Positions 18,288-26,979 of a stretch of 64,000 nt of DNA are shown here, piece after piece. How positions within the stretch are numbered: the first letter of the stretch is position 1; every line of letters begins with the position of its first letter. Both the position numbers and the translations under genes were made by a program. Under the pieces are notes generated by a model, which ran no database searches, was not told where the DNA came from, and was given only the letters and a program-made list of their open reading frames with translations. Origin of the DNA: Rhizobiaceae bacterium (lineage in GTDB: Bacteria > Pseudomonadota > Alphaproteobacteria > Rhizobiales > Rhizobiaceae); the NCBI GenBank assembly GCA_029233925.1, contig JARGOX010000009.1:124001-188000 (forward strand), given 5' to 3'.

Positions 18288-18842
18288 ATGAAAATACCAA
18301 TATTCGCCAGCCTTTCGATTGCGCTGCTTGGCGCCGCCCTGATGGCAACCATGGGGGCGTTGCCGGCAAAGGGCGCCAATACGCCTCCGCCTCCGCCCGT
18401 GTTGCCCAAAATGGGGAAAATACCCAATCCACCGTCTGTGGGGACTGCGCTGCCAAAGCCATTAAAACCGGGCGCTCTTCCTTCACTCCCAAAGATGGCA
18501 CCAGGACCGTCGATTCCAACCGCAGTGCCCGAATCGCCAATGGCAGGCTGGCGAGTCATCAGCTCGAAAGCGCTTGGTGTGAGTACCCTGTTGCAATTGG
18601 ACGGAGCCGTTGTATGCCTCGCTGATACAGGGGCCGGTGAATCTGGCGCTGTGATGGATTTCTTCTCGAAAAACAATATGACCGTGGAGCTTCTTCCGGG
18701 CGCAAGTGTCGATGAACTTCTATCCCCGTTTCAGAAGGGAAGGTGCGATGTTTTGGTCGTGAAAGCCTCACAGGCCAAGCGCCAACTGGCTGCAATGAAT
18801 GCGGCTGATGCCTATCTTCTATTGTCAGGAGCAATCGAATAA
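18288..18842 (+). CDS. Secreted protein with a single lobe of an amino-acid binding protein
   Basis: A 184-residue protein with a signal peptide (MKIPIFASLSIALLGAALMA, cleaved near residue 30). A proline-rich linker of about 60 residues follows (PPPPPVLPKMGKIPNPP and similar). The C-terminal part, about residues 85-175, reads LDGAVVCLADTG, VMDFFSKNNM and FQKGRCDVLVVKAS. These match the second lobe of AapJ-type general amino-acid binding proteins (family SBP_bac_3), in the same order and spacing. The first lobe and the hinge return are missing, so it is unlikely to bind ligand as a normal clamshell. ATG 18288 follows AAGTGGAAACCGAA, 16 bp after the 1606-aa gene, so co-transcription is likely. 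Confidence 0.65.
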   Translation: MKIPIFASLSIALLGAALMATMGALPAKGANTPPPPPVLPKMGKIPNPPSVGTALPKPLKPGALPSLPKMAPGPSIPTAVPESPMAGWRVISSKALGVSTLLQLDGAVVCLADTGAGESGAVMDFFSKNNMTVELLPGASVDELLSPFQKGRCDVLVVKASQAKRQLAAMNAADAYLLLSGAIE

Positions 18843-18907
18843 TCGTCACAAACCCGGGAAGGGGTGAACGGATACCAGGTCAGTCGGTAATTTGTTCCAT
18901 AGATTCA

Positions 18908-19318
18908 ATGATTTTGAAAAAGAGCACACATTCAAGTCGCTTGATTTTCGTGCGTTCAGTGGCTGCAGCAGTGGCCATGCTTGCTTTTGGTGGCGCGCAT
19001 GCTGCAGCCCAGGATGCTATCTATACGGACCATGCATCAGAAAAAGGCAGTTGCGCCGTCGCTCCCGACATGCTGATCAGCCATGCGGAAGACGCTGTTT
19101 GCGGCCCGGGCTTTTCCTGTGAGCGGTCCAATTTTGCGCCAGCGGGCTCTGGCCTGTGCAACCACGACGGGGCGTGCATCATTGATGGGCAAGAGGCTTC
19201 GGGCTATGTCACATTTGATCTCGGCAACTACTCAGATCATTTTGAAGTTGCATTGCCGACACGCGAGGGATGGTTATCCATGTATCCCTGCACACCCGTG
19301 GCACAATTGGAAAACTGA
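18908..19318 (+). CDS. Small secreted cysteine-containing protein, unknown function
   Basis: A 136-residue protein that I do not recognise. Residues 1-34 form a signal peptide (RSVAAAVAMLAFGGAHAAAQ). The mature part has six cysteines, consistent with disulfides outside the cytoplasm, and a run of Asp/Gly-containing strands. The start is uncertain: ATG 18908 has no good ribosome site and a GTG at 18950 is possible. It lies 65 bp after the truncated binding-protein gene on the same strand, and probably belongs to the same secreted-protein cluster. Confidence 0.6.
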   Translation: MILKKSTHSSRLIFVRSVAAAVAMLAFGGAHAAAQDAIYTDHASEKGSCAVAPDMLISHAEDAVCGPGFSCERSNFAPAGSGLCNHDGACIIDGQEASGYVTFDLGNYSDHFEVALPTREGWLSMYPCTPVAQLEN

Positions 19319-19401
19319 TTTTGCACGCGCGCCCATCCCATCAAACGAATCTGGATGATGGGTAACGACCTGAAAATGGTCAGAACCGGTGGAGAAAAAA
19401 T

Positions 19402-20259
19402 TTGGAAAAAATTCGCAACGCATTGGTTCTGGTCAAAGCCAGTTGGCGCGTGCTGATGCTGGACAAGGAACTTCTTGTATTCCCTGTCCTGTCGTTGACC
19501 ATTCTGGCTGCTTTGCTCATGGCGGCTCTTGGCCCGATCGGCATGTTCAGCAATCCGGAAACAGCGATTGATACCATATCCGACACGCTTGCCAACCAGC
19601 AGGAATGGGTGTTGCTGGCATGCTCCTTCGTCGCTTATTTTATCGCCTATTTCGTGATGATTTTCTTTAACGCCGCGATGATCGCCTGCGTCAAGATCCG
19701 CTTCGCCGGCGGTGATCCCACGGTGATGGACGGGTTGCGCTTTTCCACGGGGCGTCTTCCTCAGATACTGGCCTGGGCCCTGGTCGCCTCTTCGGTCGGC
19801 TTTGTGCTTGGTCAGTTGGAAAAGAAAAGTGACGGGATCACCCGGTTTCTCCTTGGTTTTCTTGGAAGCGCCTGGGCTGTTTCCAGCTATTTTGTTGTGC
19901 CTGTACTGGTATCGGAACACATCGGCCCCATCAGTGCGGTCAAACGTTCCGTTGCGATCGTCAGGAAAACCTGGGGGGAGTCACTGGTCTCGGTTGTCGG
20001 ATTGTCCGTGTTGTCAGGGATTTCCATGGTGCTCATCGTTGGGGTGTTTATGATCGCTATGGTGATCGCTGATTCATCACCCTATCTGGCGATCTCTCTT
20101 GGCCTGGTTGCGATTGCCCTTGGTATTCTGAGCGGCCTGATTTTCTCGACGCTTGGATCAATCCTGAAAGCTGCGCTCTATGTTTATGCCGTGGAGGGAA
20201 AAATCCCGGATCAATTTGATGACAATTTGATCAAAGGCGCTTTTTCCTCCAAAAAATAA
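19402..20259 (+). CDS. Polytopic membrane protein, DUF6159-like
   Basis: A 285-residue inner-membrane protein with about six hydrophobic segments. It opens with SWRVLMLDKELLVFPVLS, a pattern typical of DUF6159-type proteins (start near 'dkeLlvFP'). A mid-protein SSYFVVPVLVSEHIGP and AVKRSVAIVRKTWGE also fit this membrane family. The start is TTG 19402, preceded by GGAG with good spacing (19391-19394). It may close the secreted-protein cluster transcriptionally (84 bp gap), but no functional link can be shown. Its function is unknown. Confidence 0.7.
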   Translation: MEKIRNALVLVKASWRVLMLDKELLVFPVLSLTILAALLMAALGPIGMFSNPETAIDTISDTLANQQEWVLLACSFVAYFIAYFVMIFFNAAMIACVKIRFAGGDPTVMDGLRFSTGRLPQILAWALVASSVGFVLGQLEKKSDGITRFLLGFLGSAWAVSSYFVVPVLVSEHIGPISAVKRSVAIVRKTWGESLVSVVGLSVLSGISMVLIVGVFMIAMVIADSSPYLAISLGLVAIALGILSGLIFSTLGSILKAALYVYAVEGKIPDQFDDNLIKGAFSSKK

Positions 20260-20428
20260 GGCTGAAGCCATGTTCCATGGGGGAATTATGCCAACAGCCC
20301 TTGATCCGCAGCCTTATTGACAGCTCTGGGCTGTGTATATGGTGTGAAAATCATAGGCTGGAACAGGTCCGTGAAACAGCGTTATCGCAGGCACGGACGC
20401 AGGCCTTCTTCCCCAGTCCAAATTTCTG

Positions 20429-21748
20429 TCAGCGACCTGTGCGCATATAGATCCCTAGATCTTTGGCAGTCGCAGTGTTGAACCTGTCCCGCAGCGCAAG
20501 CAATTGGCCGACGTCCGTTGACAACAGGGCATGCGCTTTGGCTTGAAGGCGCGTGGTCAAAGCCTCGATCGATGGCTGTTTGGCCAAGTCATGCGCAAAA
20601 GGCTGGATGGCACCAGAGGTTGTCCGAAGCGTGCCAAAAGCCTGCTGGTCACCCACTTCGCCATCTCCCACCACGGTGACTTTGCTTGCAGTGCCCCTGA
20701 GTGAGTGATCGCTGGCCAGTGCATCGTCATAGACGCGATCATCTGCCGTGGGAATCTCGTGAAACACCATTGCCGCCAGCCAGGCATAGCTGAATTTGAC
20801 TTCAAGGCCCGTGCGCGGCGCTGCGATATTGCAGACCGAGAGCCAACGGGGATTGGTTCTCAGCTCAATAGCGGAAACCTCCTGTGGATTTATTGGGTGA
20901 TCCTGACGCAGGGTGGACAGTGCTTCGATCATCGCATGCGTTCCGTGGCAACAGGCATGGAACTTGTAGCTGTTGCGCAGGAAGCGGAATTGTTCCGGCG
21001 GCGCATCCGCCCAGGCTGAGATTTCATCAATTTCATCGGTATGAGTCGGTACAAATCCCTGTGCACCCATGATTCCATCATCCGCCGAGGTCAGACCGAG
21101 AACGGCAAGGGCAGTGGCCTCAACGCCGTTCGCTGCGGACAAGCCGGCATTGAGTGGCTTGCCCATCGTCCCGAACTGCGACTTGAGGCCGGATGCCCTG
21201 CTGGCGCAAAGGCCAAGGGCGTTCCGCAGCTGGTTCGGAGTAAGTTTGCGCAGGCGCGCTGCGGTGATGGTTGCACCGAATGCACCGGCCGTAGCGGTCT
21301 GATGAAAACCGCGGTTGTAATGGGCCGCTCCGAGAATGCAGCCGATCCGGATCGCCGCTTCCGCGCCGATCAGAAAGGCGTCGGCGACCTCAGTCACACT
21401 GGCATTGACCTCCTCGCCAACGGCCAGCGCAGCCGGATAAATGCCCACCGACAAATGACCAACATGATCAAAATGCGTATCGTCGTAGTCAAGGGCATGA
21501 CTGGTTGCGCCATTGACCATGGCGGCCATCCGCGGTGGCGCCATGCCGCCGCCAAAGAGCGAACACGGTCCGGACAGCCCCTCGGCAGCCGCAAAGGCTC
21601 GCATATTGGTGGCAACCGGTTCGTTGATACCCGCCCGCCCGCAGAGCAGCCAGTCGAAGAGGGAGAGCAGCGCCAGTGCCCGCGCTTTGTCGGGCAGGGT
21701 TTCAGCGGGTTGGGGTGCGAGTGCGAGCAGATGGTCCATTGTGTTCAT
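20429..21748 (-). CDS. MmgE/PrpD family protein
   Basis: A 439-residue protein of the MmgE/PrpD family, which includes 2-methylcitrate dehydratase and cis-aconitate decarboxylase-like enzymes. Clear family blocks are NGATSHALDYDDTHFDHVGH around residues 75-95, GFHQTATAGAFGA near 140, and YKFHACCHGTHAMIEAL near 260. The ATG at 21748 begins the conserved region; upstream codons show no similarity and no strong ribosome site. There is no prpB/prpC partner nearby, so assignment to the methylcitrate cycle is not supported. Substrate is unknown. Confidence 0.88.
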   Translation of the reverse strand: MNTMDHLLALAPQPAETLPDKARALALLSLFDWLLCGRAGINEPVATNMRAFAAAEGLSGPCSLFGGGMAPPRMAAMVNGATSHALDYDDTHFDHVGHLSVGIYPAALAVGEEVNASVTEVADAFLIGAEAAIRIGCILGAAHYNRGFHQTATAGAFGATITAARLRKLTPNQLRNALGLCASRASGLKSQFGTMGKPLNAGLSAANGVEATALAVLGLTSADDGIMGAQGFVPTHTDEIDEISAWADAPPEQFRFLRNSYKFHACCHGTHAMIEALSTLRQDHPINPQEVSAIELRTNPRWLSVCNIAAPRTGLEVKFSYAWLAAMVFHEIPTADDRVYDDALASDHSLRGTASKVTVVGDGEVGDQQAFGTLRTTSGAIQPFAHDLAKQPSIEALTTRLQAKAHALLSTDVGQLLALRDRFNTATAKDLGIYMRTGR

Positions 21749-22031
21749 GATTGGCCTGTCGAGTGGGATTCGATCCGGAGACGATGTGCGTTCCAAAAGA
21801 TCGCATGGAGGAGGGGGCCTGTGCAATTGCGCTTTTCATCAAAACGCTGATCCATATTGCGTATATTGTTGTTTTGATACCCGGTAGGGAATTCCAAGGA
21901 ATCATCATTCAATGAAACGATCCATGCATTCAAGGGGCAAATTCAAGGGGAGAAAATGGCAGCGGCTTCGTGATCTGCATGATGTTTGTCATTGGTTTTT
22001 TGTAACCTGAATGGCGCCCGCCACCCCATTT

Positions 22032-25028
22032 CTATGATCTGCTCTTGCCTGTACATTTCGGATAGGTGACGCAACCCAGGAACCGACCGTAGCGACCGGA
22101 TCGCTCGACAAGCCAGCCATCGTCGCATGCCGGACAGATCGGAAAGGAGGCGCCACAGGAACAATAGGCTTCACTGGAGGAGGTCTGCCGCTCAGGCAGT
22201 CCCACGCCACAGGTTGGACATGCCGACAGGGAATGGCCACAGAGTTCCGCGTGCTCACATCGATACCAGGTTCGCCCGTCTTTCGTCGGGAATGCCAGAA
22301 GGTGGCCACCGCATTGGCCGCAGGTCTTGTCAGGTGGCTGATCTTCATTGCAATTGGCAATTTCGTATTCCGCGTCATCCAGCAACTCGCTGACAAAGGC
22401 AGACTGTTTGGTGACTGATCCCATCAGCGTCAGGGTGTGGCGCGCGCGGGTCATGGCGACATACATGACCCGGCGTTCTTCAGCATTCTCAAAAGGCTCT
22501 GCATCCGGGGAGACCAGGTTCAAAAGCGGATCGTCGACGATCTCCGATGGAAACCCGGTGCGCCCTCTATGGAGGTTCAGCAGAACCACATGGTCCGCTT
22601 CCAAACCTTTGGACGCGTGAATGGTTCGAAACGAAACATCGAGATTGGGGAATTTTTTCCGCAAATCGTTCAAGCCAATGGGAGCGAGATATCTATACCT
22701 GCCAAGGAGTAGGATGCTTGCCTTCTTGCCCTCCGATTTGGCCTGTTGCGATAGCCCTCGAAGCACATTCTCAAGCTTGGTGTCGGCATTGTGACGGAAT
22801 GTCGACACGACTCTGACAGCAGGTGCCGCAGCCTTTCCCGCTGGTATGACTGTTTTTTCTATCTGCGCGGGGTTCTTCAAGACAAATTTACGGGCCGCAT
22901 AGGCGATTTTGTCAACAGAACGAAAGGTTCTGCCCAGATCTACGGTTCGGTGAACAGCGGTCTGACCATCGAAATGGCCACCGAATTCAGCGCCGAAATT
23001 GCGCATGAGATTGATATCGGATCCGGCAAACCGATAGATCGACTGCCAATCATCCCCAACCGCGAAAACGCGGGCGTCCTGATGCTGTGCTTTTAACGCC
23101 TGAACAAGACGGCCACGGCTGCGGGAAATATCCTGAAATTCGTCCACCAGAATATGCCGAAAGGTGCTGCGGTATTGTCCTGATTCAACATATTGTGACG
23201 CCCGCAGGATCATATCTTCGAAGTCGATACGGTCACCAAGGCGCTTTTGATACGCGCCATAGACCGGTTCGAAGATCGATAGAAACGCCTTCGCGCGGCG
23301 TCCGATTTTCAGCGTCCGATTCTTGGCCTCGCAGTCTGCCATACTGTAGCCGCCGCCTTTGTAGTGTCGAAGGAAAGTCCCGAGCAACTGAATGAAACTG
23401 TCGAGTTGATTCAGATCGGCGACCTGATCAAAAAGCGTTTCGCGCGAGCGTGGTTCGAGCGTCTCAAAGGGAGATATTTTTTCCACCAGCGCTTCCAGCA
23501 GGCAATTCTCCTGGCGTTCATAGCTGAAAGTTTCAATCAATGTGGTTTCATTGGCTTCGTGGACGTCACGCTTCCAGGCCATGTCCGCCAAATAGTCTTC
23601 GCGGTCAATGTATGGCGCGGTTGAAAGTTGGTACGATCCGTCGGGTGTCATGGTGCGTCTTACGCCGAAGTGTTCGATGTAGACGCCACTTTTCGTAAGG
23701 CGGAAATCGGGGCAGTAGTTGCGACGACCGGCATCGGAGATGTCGTGTTCGTAGTCTGGCTCGTATTCGTATTCGATTCCGTTTTCATAGAGCCAGTTGG
23801 CGATTACAAGCTCCTCGAAACTTTTGACTCGTTCGCCTTGCAGAGTCCGAAGGTCGGCCTTTTCGATGTATGTGTAGAATTCGTGCTTTTTCTTGAAATC
23901 CCATTCACTTTTCTCATCCAGCCTGACGTATGAGAACCATCCGATTATTGCCCTCGATACCTCTGAAACCGATGCTACCAGGCTCCTTAGAATTTCCTTG
24001 AGCAGTGCCAGAAAGGCCTTGTCATCACTGGCGTGCGCAGCCAGTGCTGGCTTGCTGCCTTCGACTACGCCAATGATGTCATAGGCCAATGCGTGAAATG
24101 TTCGCGCTTCCAAAGGCTCGCCACAGGACAGCTTGATACGCTCTGACATCTCATTGGCGGCGTTTCTGGCGAAGGCGAGCAGGAGAATTTCCTCCGACTT
24201 TCGTCTGCCTGACTTGAGCAAATAGGCCGCCTTGGCTGTGATGACGCTTGTCTTTCCCGAGCCTGCGCCGGCAAGCACCAGGGTCGCATCTTCATCGGCG
24301 ATGATGGAAAGCCTTTGCTCTGGAGTCAGTGGGTTTTTGTCGAATGTGTCGAAAAAAGCCTGCCAATGGGCAAGTTCTGCCTTCTCGAAGCGCGCAATGG
24401 CCTGATTGCGCAGAGAACCTGGGTTCCCGATGAAGTCACGGATCTTTTGCACCTGCTGGGAATGCGCTTTGCCTAATGCTTCGGAAGGAAGTTTTGAAAA
24501 CAGCATTGTGTCGAGCGCCCGGGCCTGGTCAAGAATTGGTGCAAGAACACAGGCGGCGGGATAGCGGGTTGGCAGGTCAAGGGCTTCCAATGCGCTCAAA
24601 ATCGCATCAATCTCACTGCGCTTTTCCTCCAATAGTTCCACATTGAAAGCGATCCAGTCTTCCTGGACATGCCGCACAAAGATGTGTGCATTCTGTTGAT
24701 CCACGCCCTTGAGAGCGATGTTGCTGCCGTCGTCAATCTGGATGTTGATCGTCGTTGCCAGCACGCCATTTGTTGTGGCGGGAGAGGCTGCAAGGTTGCT
24801 CAGCTGAATCTTCAGAATTCGCCGGGCATCGATGAGCAGTTCACGGTCACGGTATTCCATTCCCCGGGCATGCATCCCGAATGGATTGAAAAGAAGCGAC
24901 AGGAACGGTTTTGGTCTTATGCGCATCAGATGAGTCAACTCGCTTGGAGGAACACCGCCATAAGGCGCTTGTATAGCGCATCGTTCTTTAGGGTTGATAA
25001 AGCTTTCATCATCGAGAATATAAGGCAA
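22032..25028 (-). CDS. HelD-like superfamily 1 DNA helicase with nuclease-like insert and zinc ribbons
   Basis: A 998-residue UvrD/Rep-type helicase resembling E. coli helicase IV. Residues 35-200 match the HelD N-terminal region. Walker A is LVLAGAGSGKTS near residue 250. The DEFQD Walker B motif is near 628, with GDDWQSIYRFAGSD and TIHASKGLEADHV (motifs III and V-like) and VMYVAMTRA (motif VI) after it. Around residues 410-450, ANWLYENGIEYEYEP, YCPDF and YIEHFG form a PD-(D/E)xK nuclease-like insertion typical of HelD. The last 95 residues hold several CxxC pairs, including a topoisomerase-type zinc ribbon ending GRFLGCVTYPKC. The TTG start (AAGG upstream) is tentative; ATG 24926 is an alternative. 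It probably unwinds DNA in repair. Confidence 0.85.
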   Translation of the reverse strand: MPYILDDESFINPKERCAIQAPYGGVPPSELTHLMRIRPKPFLSLLFNPFGMHARGMEYRDRELLIDARRILKIQLSNLAASPATTNGVLATTINIQIDDGSNIALKGVDQQNAHIFVRHVQEDWIAFNVELLEEKRSEIDAILSALEALDLPTRYPAACVLAPILDQARALDTMLFSKLPSEALGKAHSQQVQKIRDFIGNPGSLRNQAIARFEKAELAHWQAFFDTFDKNPLTPEQRLSIIADEDATLVLAGAGSGKTSVITAKAAYLLKSGRRKSEEILLLAFARNAANEMSERIKLSCGEPLEARTFHALAYDIIGVVEGSKPALAAHASDDKAFLALLKEILRSLVASVSEVSRAIIGWFSYVRLDEKSEWDFKKKHEFYTYIEKADLRTLQGERVKSFEELVIANWLYENGIEYEYEPDYEHDISDAGRRNYCPDFRLTKSGVYIEHFGVRRTMTPDGSYQLSTAPYIDREDYLADMAWKRDVHEANETTLIETFSYERQENCLLEALVEKISPFETLEPRSRETLFDQVADLNQLDSFIQLLGTFLRHYKGGGYSMADCEAKNRTLKIGRRAKAFLSIFEPVYGAYQKRLGDRIDFEDMILRASQYVESGQYRSTFRHILVDEFQDISRSRGRLVQALKAQHQDARVFAVGDDWQSIYRFAGSDINLMRNFGAEFGGHFDGQTAVHRTVDLGRTFRSVDKIAYAARKFVLKNPAQIEKTVIPAGKAAAPAVRVVSTFRHNADTKLENVLRGLSQQAKSEGKKASILLLGRYRYLAPIGLNDLRKKFPNLDVSFRTIHASKGLEADHVVLLNLHRGRTGFPSEIVDDPLLNLVSPDAEPFENAEERRVMYVAMTRARHTLTLMGSVTKQSAFVSELLDDAEYEIANCNEDQPPDKTCGQCGGHLLAFPTKDGRTWYRCEHAELCGHSLSACPTCGVGLPERQTSSSEAYCSCGASFPICPACDDGWLVERSGRYGRFLGCVTYPKCTGKSRS

Positions 25029-25156
25029 ATCGCCTTAAGCACCGCGCTTGCCGCGCGTTCCGACCGGATTAAAATTGTATCGGCGTTTTCAGTCATGCGA
25101 AGGGCTGCAGAGCAATTACCATAGGAAAAGTTGCTTGCAGGTCGGTTACGAAAAAA

Positions 25157-25244
25157 TGGTGCCCCCTGCCGGACTTGAACCGGCAAACCCATTCGGGTGA
25201 CAGATTTTAAGTCTGTTGCGTATACCAATTTCGCCAAGGGGGCA
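25157..25244 (-). tRNA. tRNA-Leu (anticodon UAA)
   Basis: Reading the reverse strand gives an 88-nt tRNA with acceptor stem TGCCCCC/GGGGGCA and an encoded CCA at 25157-25159. The anticodon stem-loop reads CAGACTTAAAATCTG (anticodon TAA). A long variable arm follows, as expected for tRNA-Leu, and the T-arm is GCCGGTTCAAGTCCGGC. It sits 128 bp upstream of the helicase gene on the same strand. Confidence 0.95.
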
Positions 25245-25563
25245 CGCGTGCCTACTGGTAATTATCCATCACAGGATTGCAACCCCTGTTGTCTTTCACC
25301 GGCATTTTTCATTGAATTTCCAGCCGACCATTGTTGCAAGGGGCAAAATGTGCAAATCCCATCGCAGGATAAAGGACCTGACGATGAAACGGTCTCCGGT
25401 CAATAATTTGCAGGATAATTCAGCCGGCGCAAAGCAATGGGGGCCGATCCCGCTCTGGAGATGTTGCGGTTGCTGTGATTCGCGATTGTCTGCCCCAGCG
25501 GATATGCGCCGGATACGACGGCTTTTGCATCGCTGCACAGGTAACTGATATGGAAAACATGAC
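25245..25563. other. Intergenic region before ilvA, no gene seen
   Basis: About 319 bp between tRNA-Leu and ilvA. I see no coding frame with family similarity, no strong hairpin and no leader-peptide/attenuator arrangement rich in branched-chain or threonine codons. It must contain the promoters of the tRNA (reverse) and ilvA (forward). Confidence 0.4.
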
Positions 25564-26811
25564 ATGAAAAATGCCGTTGACGATGCCAAAGAGGCCATGC
25601 GCGAATTGTTTGCGCCGACGCCGCTGCAATTCAATGATTTTCTCAGCGGCAAATATGATGCGCAAATCTATCTCAAACGCGAAGACCTGACCCTGGTGCG
25701 TTCCTACAAGATTCGCGGAGCATTCAATTTTTTTCGCAAGGCGCTGCGGGTGGATCAGCCGCCGGAGCGCTTCGTCTGCGCATCGGCCGGCAATCACGCA
25801 CAGGGTTTTGCCTATGTGTGCCGTCACTTCGAAAAATCCGGCGTGGTCTATATGCCGGTGACGACACCGCCGCAAAAGATTGCGAAAACCAAGGCCTTTG
25901 GTGGCGCCTTCATCGAGGTGCGGCTGGTCGGCGACATTTTTGACGAGTGTTATGACGCTGCGAAGGCCTACGCAGAAAGCGATGGGGCCATGATGGTGCC
26001 ACCCTTCGATCACGCGGATATCATTGAAGGGCAGGCCACAGTTGCTTCGGAAATCGTCGCTCAATTGCCAAAGGGCATCCATGCGGATCTGATGATCATT
26101 CCCGTCGGCGGCGGCGGACTGTCGGCCGGCATGACCACCTATCTGCGCGATCAATATTCCAGTCAGGCCTTCCTGTTTTGTGAGCCGGCGGGTGCGCCGA
26201 GCCTGAAGGAAAGCCTCAAGGCCGGGCACCGGATAAAACTGAAGCAGGTCGACAATTTTGTCGATGGCGCTGCCGTTGCCGAGATCGGTGAGCAGAATTT
26301 TGAAGCCCTGAAGCAATTTGGTGCAGATCAGGTCATGCTCATTGCGGAAAATGCCGTTTGTGTGACCATCTCGGAATTGCTCAATATCGAAGGCATTGTG
26401 CTCGAGCCGGCCGGGGCATTGGCCATAGCAGCGCTTGAGGACATCGGTAAAAAGGTGCTGGCTGGCAAGACCGTCGTGGTGATCGTTTCGGGTGGAAATT
26501 TCGACTTCGAAAGGCTGCCTGACGTCAAGGAACGGGCCATGCGCCATCTCGGCCTGAAGAAATATTTCGTTTTGAGACTCGCGCAACGGCCGGGTGCATT
26601 GAAGGATTTCCTCAACATGCTCGGGCCGGAGGATGATATTGCACGGTTTGAATATCTGAAGAAGTCGGCGCGCAATTTTGGCTCCATCCTGATTGGCATC
26701 GAGACCCGGAATTCCGAAAATTTTGATCGCCTGACAAAGGCATTCGATGATGCGGGTTTGCGTTATGAGGATATTACCGATAATGAGATTCTTGCCAGTC
26801 TGATTATCTGA
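25564..26811 (+). CDS. ilvA: Threonine ammonia-lyase (threonine dehydratase)
   Basis: A 415-residue PLP enzyme that converts threonine to 2-oxobutanoate, the first step of isoleucine synthesis. The PLP lysine lies in VRSYKIRGAFNF near residue 56. SAGNHAQGFA near 79 and the glycine loop PVGGGGLSAG near 180 bind the cofactor phosphate. The C-terminal 85 residues (FVLRLAQRPGALKDFL onward) form an ACT-like regulatory domain with the RPGAL motif, so feedback control by isoleucine is plausible. The length is that of the single-ACT form. ilvD, a later step in the same pathway, is in the window but 24 kb away. Confidence 0.95.
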   Translation: MKNAVDDAKEAMRELFAPTPLQFNDFLSGKYDAQIYLKREDLTLVRSYKIRGAFNFFRKALRVDQPPERFVCASAGNHAQGFAYVCRHFEKSGVVYMPVTTPPQKIAKTKAFGGAFIEVRLVGDIFDECYDAAKAYAESDGAMMVPPFDHADIIEGQATVASEIVAQLPKGIHADLMIIPVGGGGLSAGMTTYLRDQYSSQAFLFCEPAGAPSLKESLKAGHRIKLKQVDNFVDGAAVAEIGEQNFEALKQFGADQVMLIAENAVCVTISELLNIEGIVLEPAGALAIAALEDIGKKVLAGKTVVVIVSGGNFDFERLPDVKERAMRHLGLKKYFVLRLAQRPGALKDFLNMLGPEDDIARFEYLKKSARNFGSILIGIETRNSENFDRLTKAFDDAGLRYEDITDNEILASLII

Positions 26812-26814
26812 ATG

Positions 26815-26836
26815 CCCAAAATTTCATCATTTTGGG
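26815..26836 (+). terminator. Candidate hairpin after ilvA
   Basis: A perfect 8-bp inverted repeat, CCCAAAAT and ATTTTGGG, with a 6-nt loop begins a few bases after the ilvA stop codon. No T-run follows on the + strand, so intrinsic termination is doubtful. It may instead protect the transcript end. Confidence 0.4.
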
Positions 26837-26874
26837 TGACGATATTCAATCGGCGTGGATTTAGGGGGATGGGT

Positions 26875-26979
26875 ATGTCTGGTGTTGAAAAAACAATGTC
26901 TCGTCTGACCTCGGGCGCAGTCTCACACTTTCGGATCTATCGCGGATGGGCAACCCGAATGACGAAAGACGGTGTCTAA
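26875..26979 (+). other. In-frame 34-codon ORF directly abutting the MFS gene (leader or nonsense-interrupted 5' end)
   Basis: An ATG at 26875, preceded by a strong AGGGGG site at 26863-26868, opens 34 codons and ends at TAA 26977-26979. The next triplet is the ATG of the MFS transporter, in the same frame. A second in-frame ATG lies at 26869. The peptide is basic and not hydrophobic (it includes FRIYRGWATRM). The MFS ATG at 26980 has only a weak ribosome site. Either the peptide is a translated leader that delivers ribosomes to the transporter, or the TAA interrupts an originally longer N-terminus. The sequence alone does not decide. Confidence 0.55.

Noticed and set aside
20429-21748. Naming the MmgE/PrpD gene prpD
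   Set aside because: No methylcitrate-cycle neighbours, and the family covers several reactions.
25420-26586. Long reverse-strand open frame (388 codons) inside ilvA
   Set aside because: It is antisense to a clear threonine dehydratase and shows no family motif; the wobble pattern of ilvA keeps it open.
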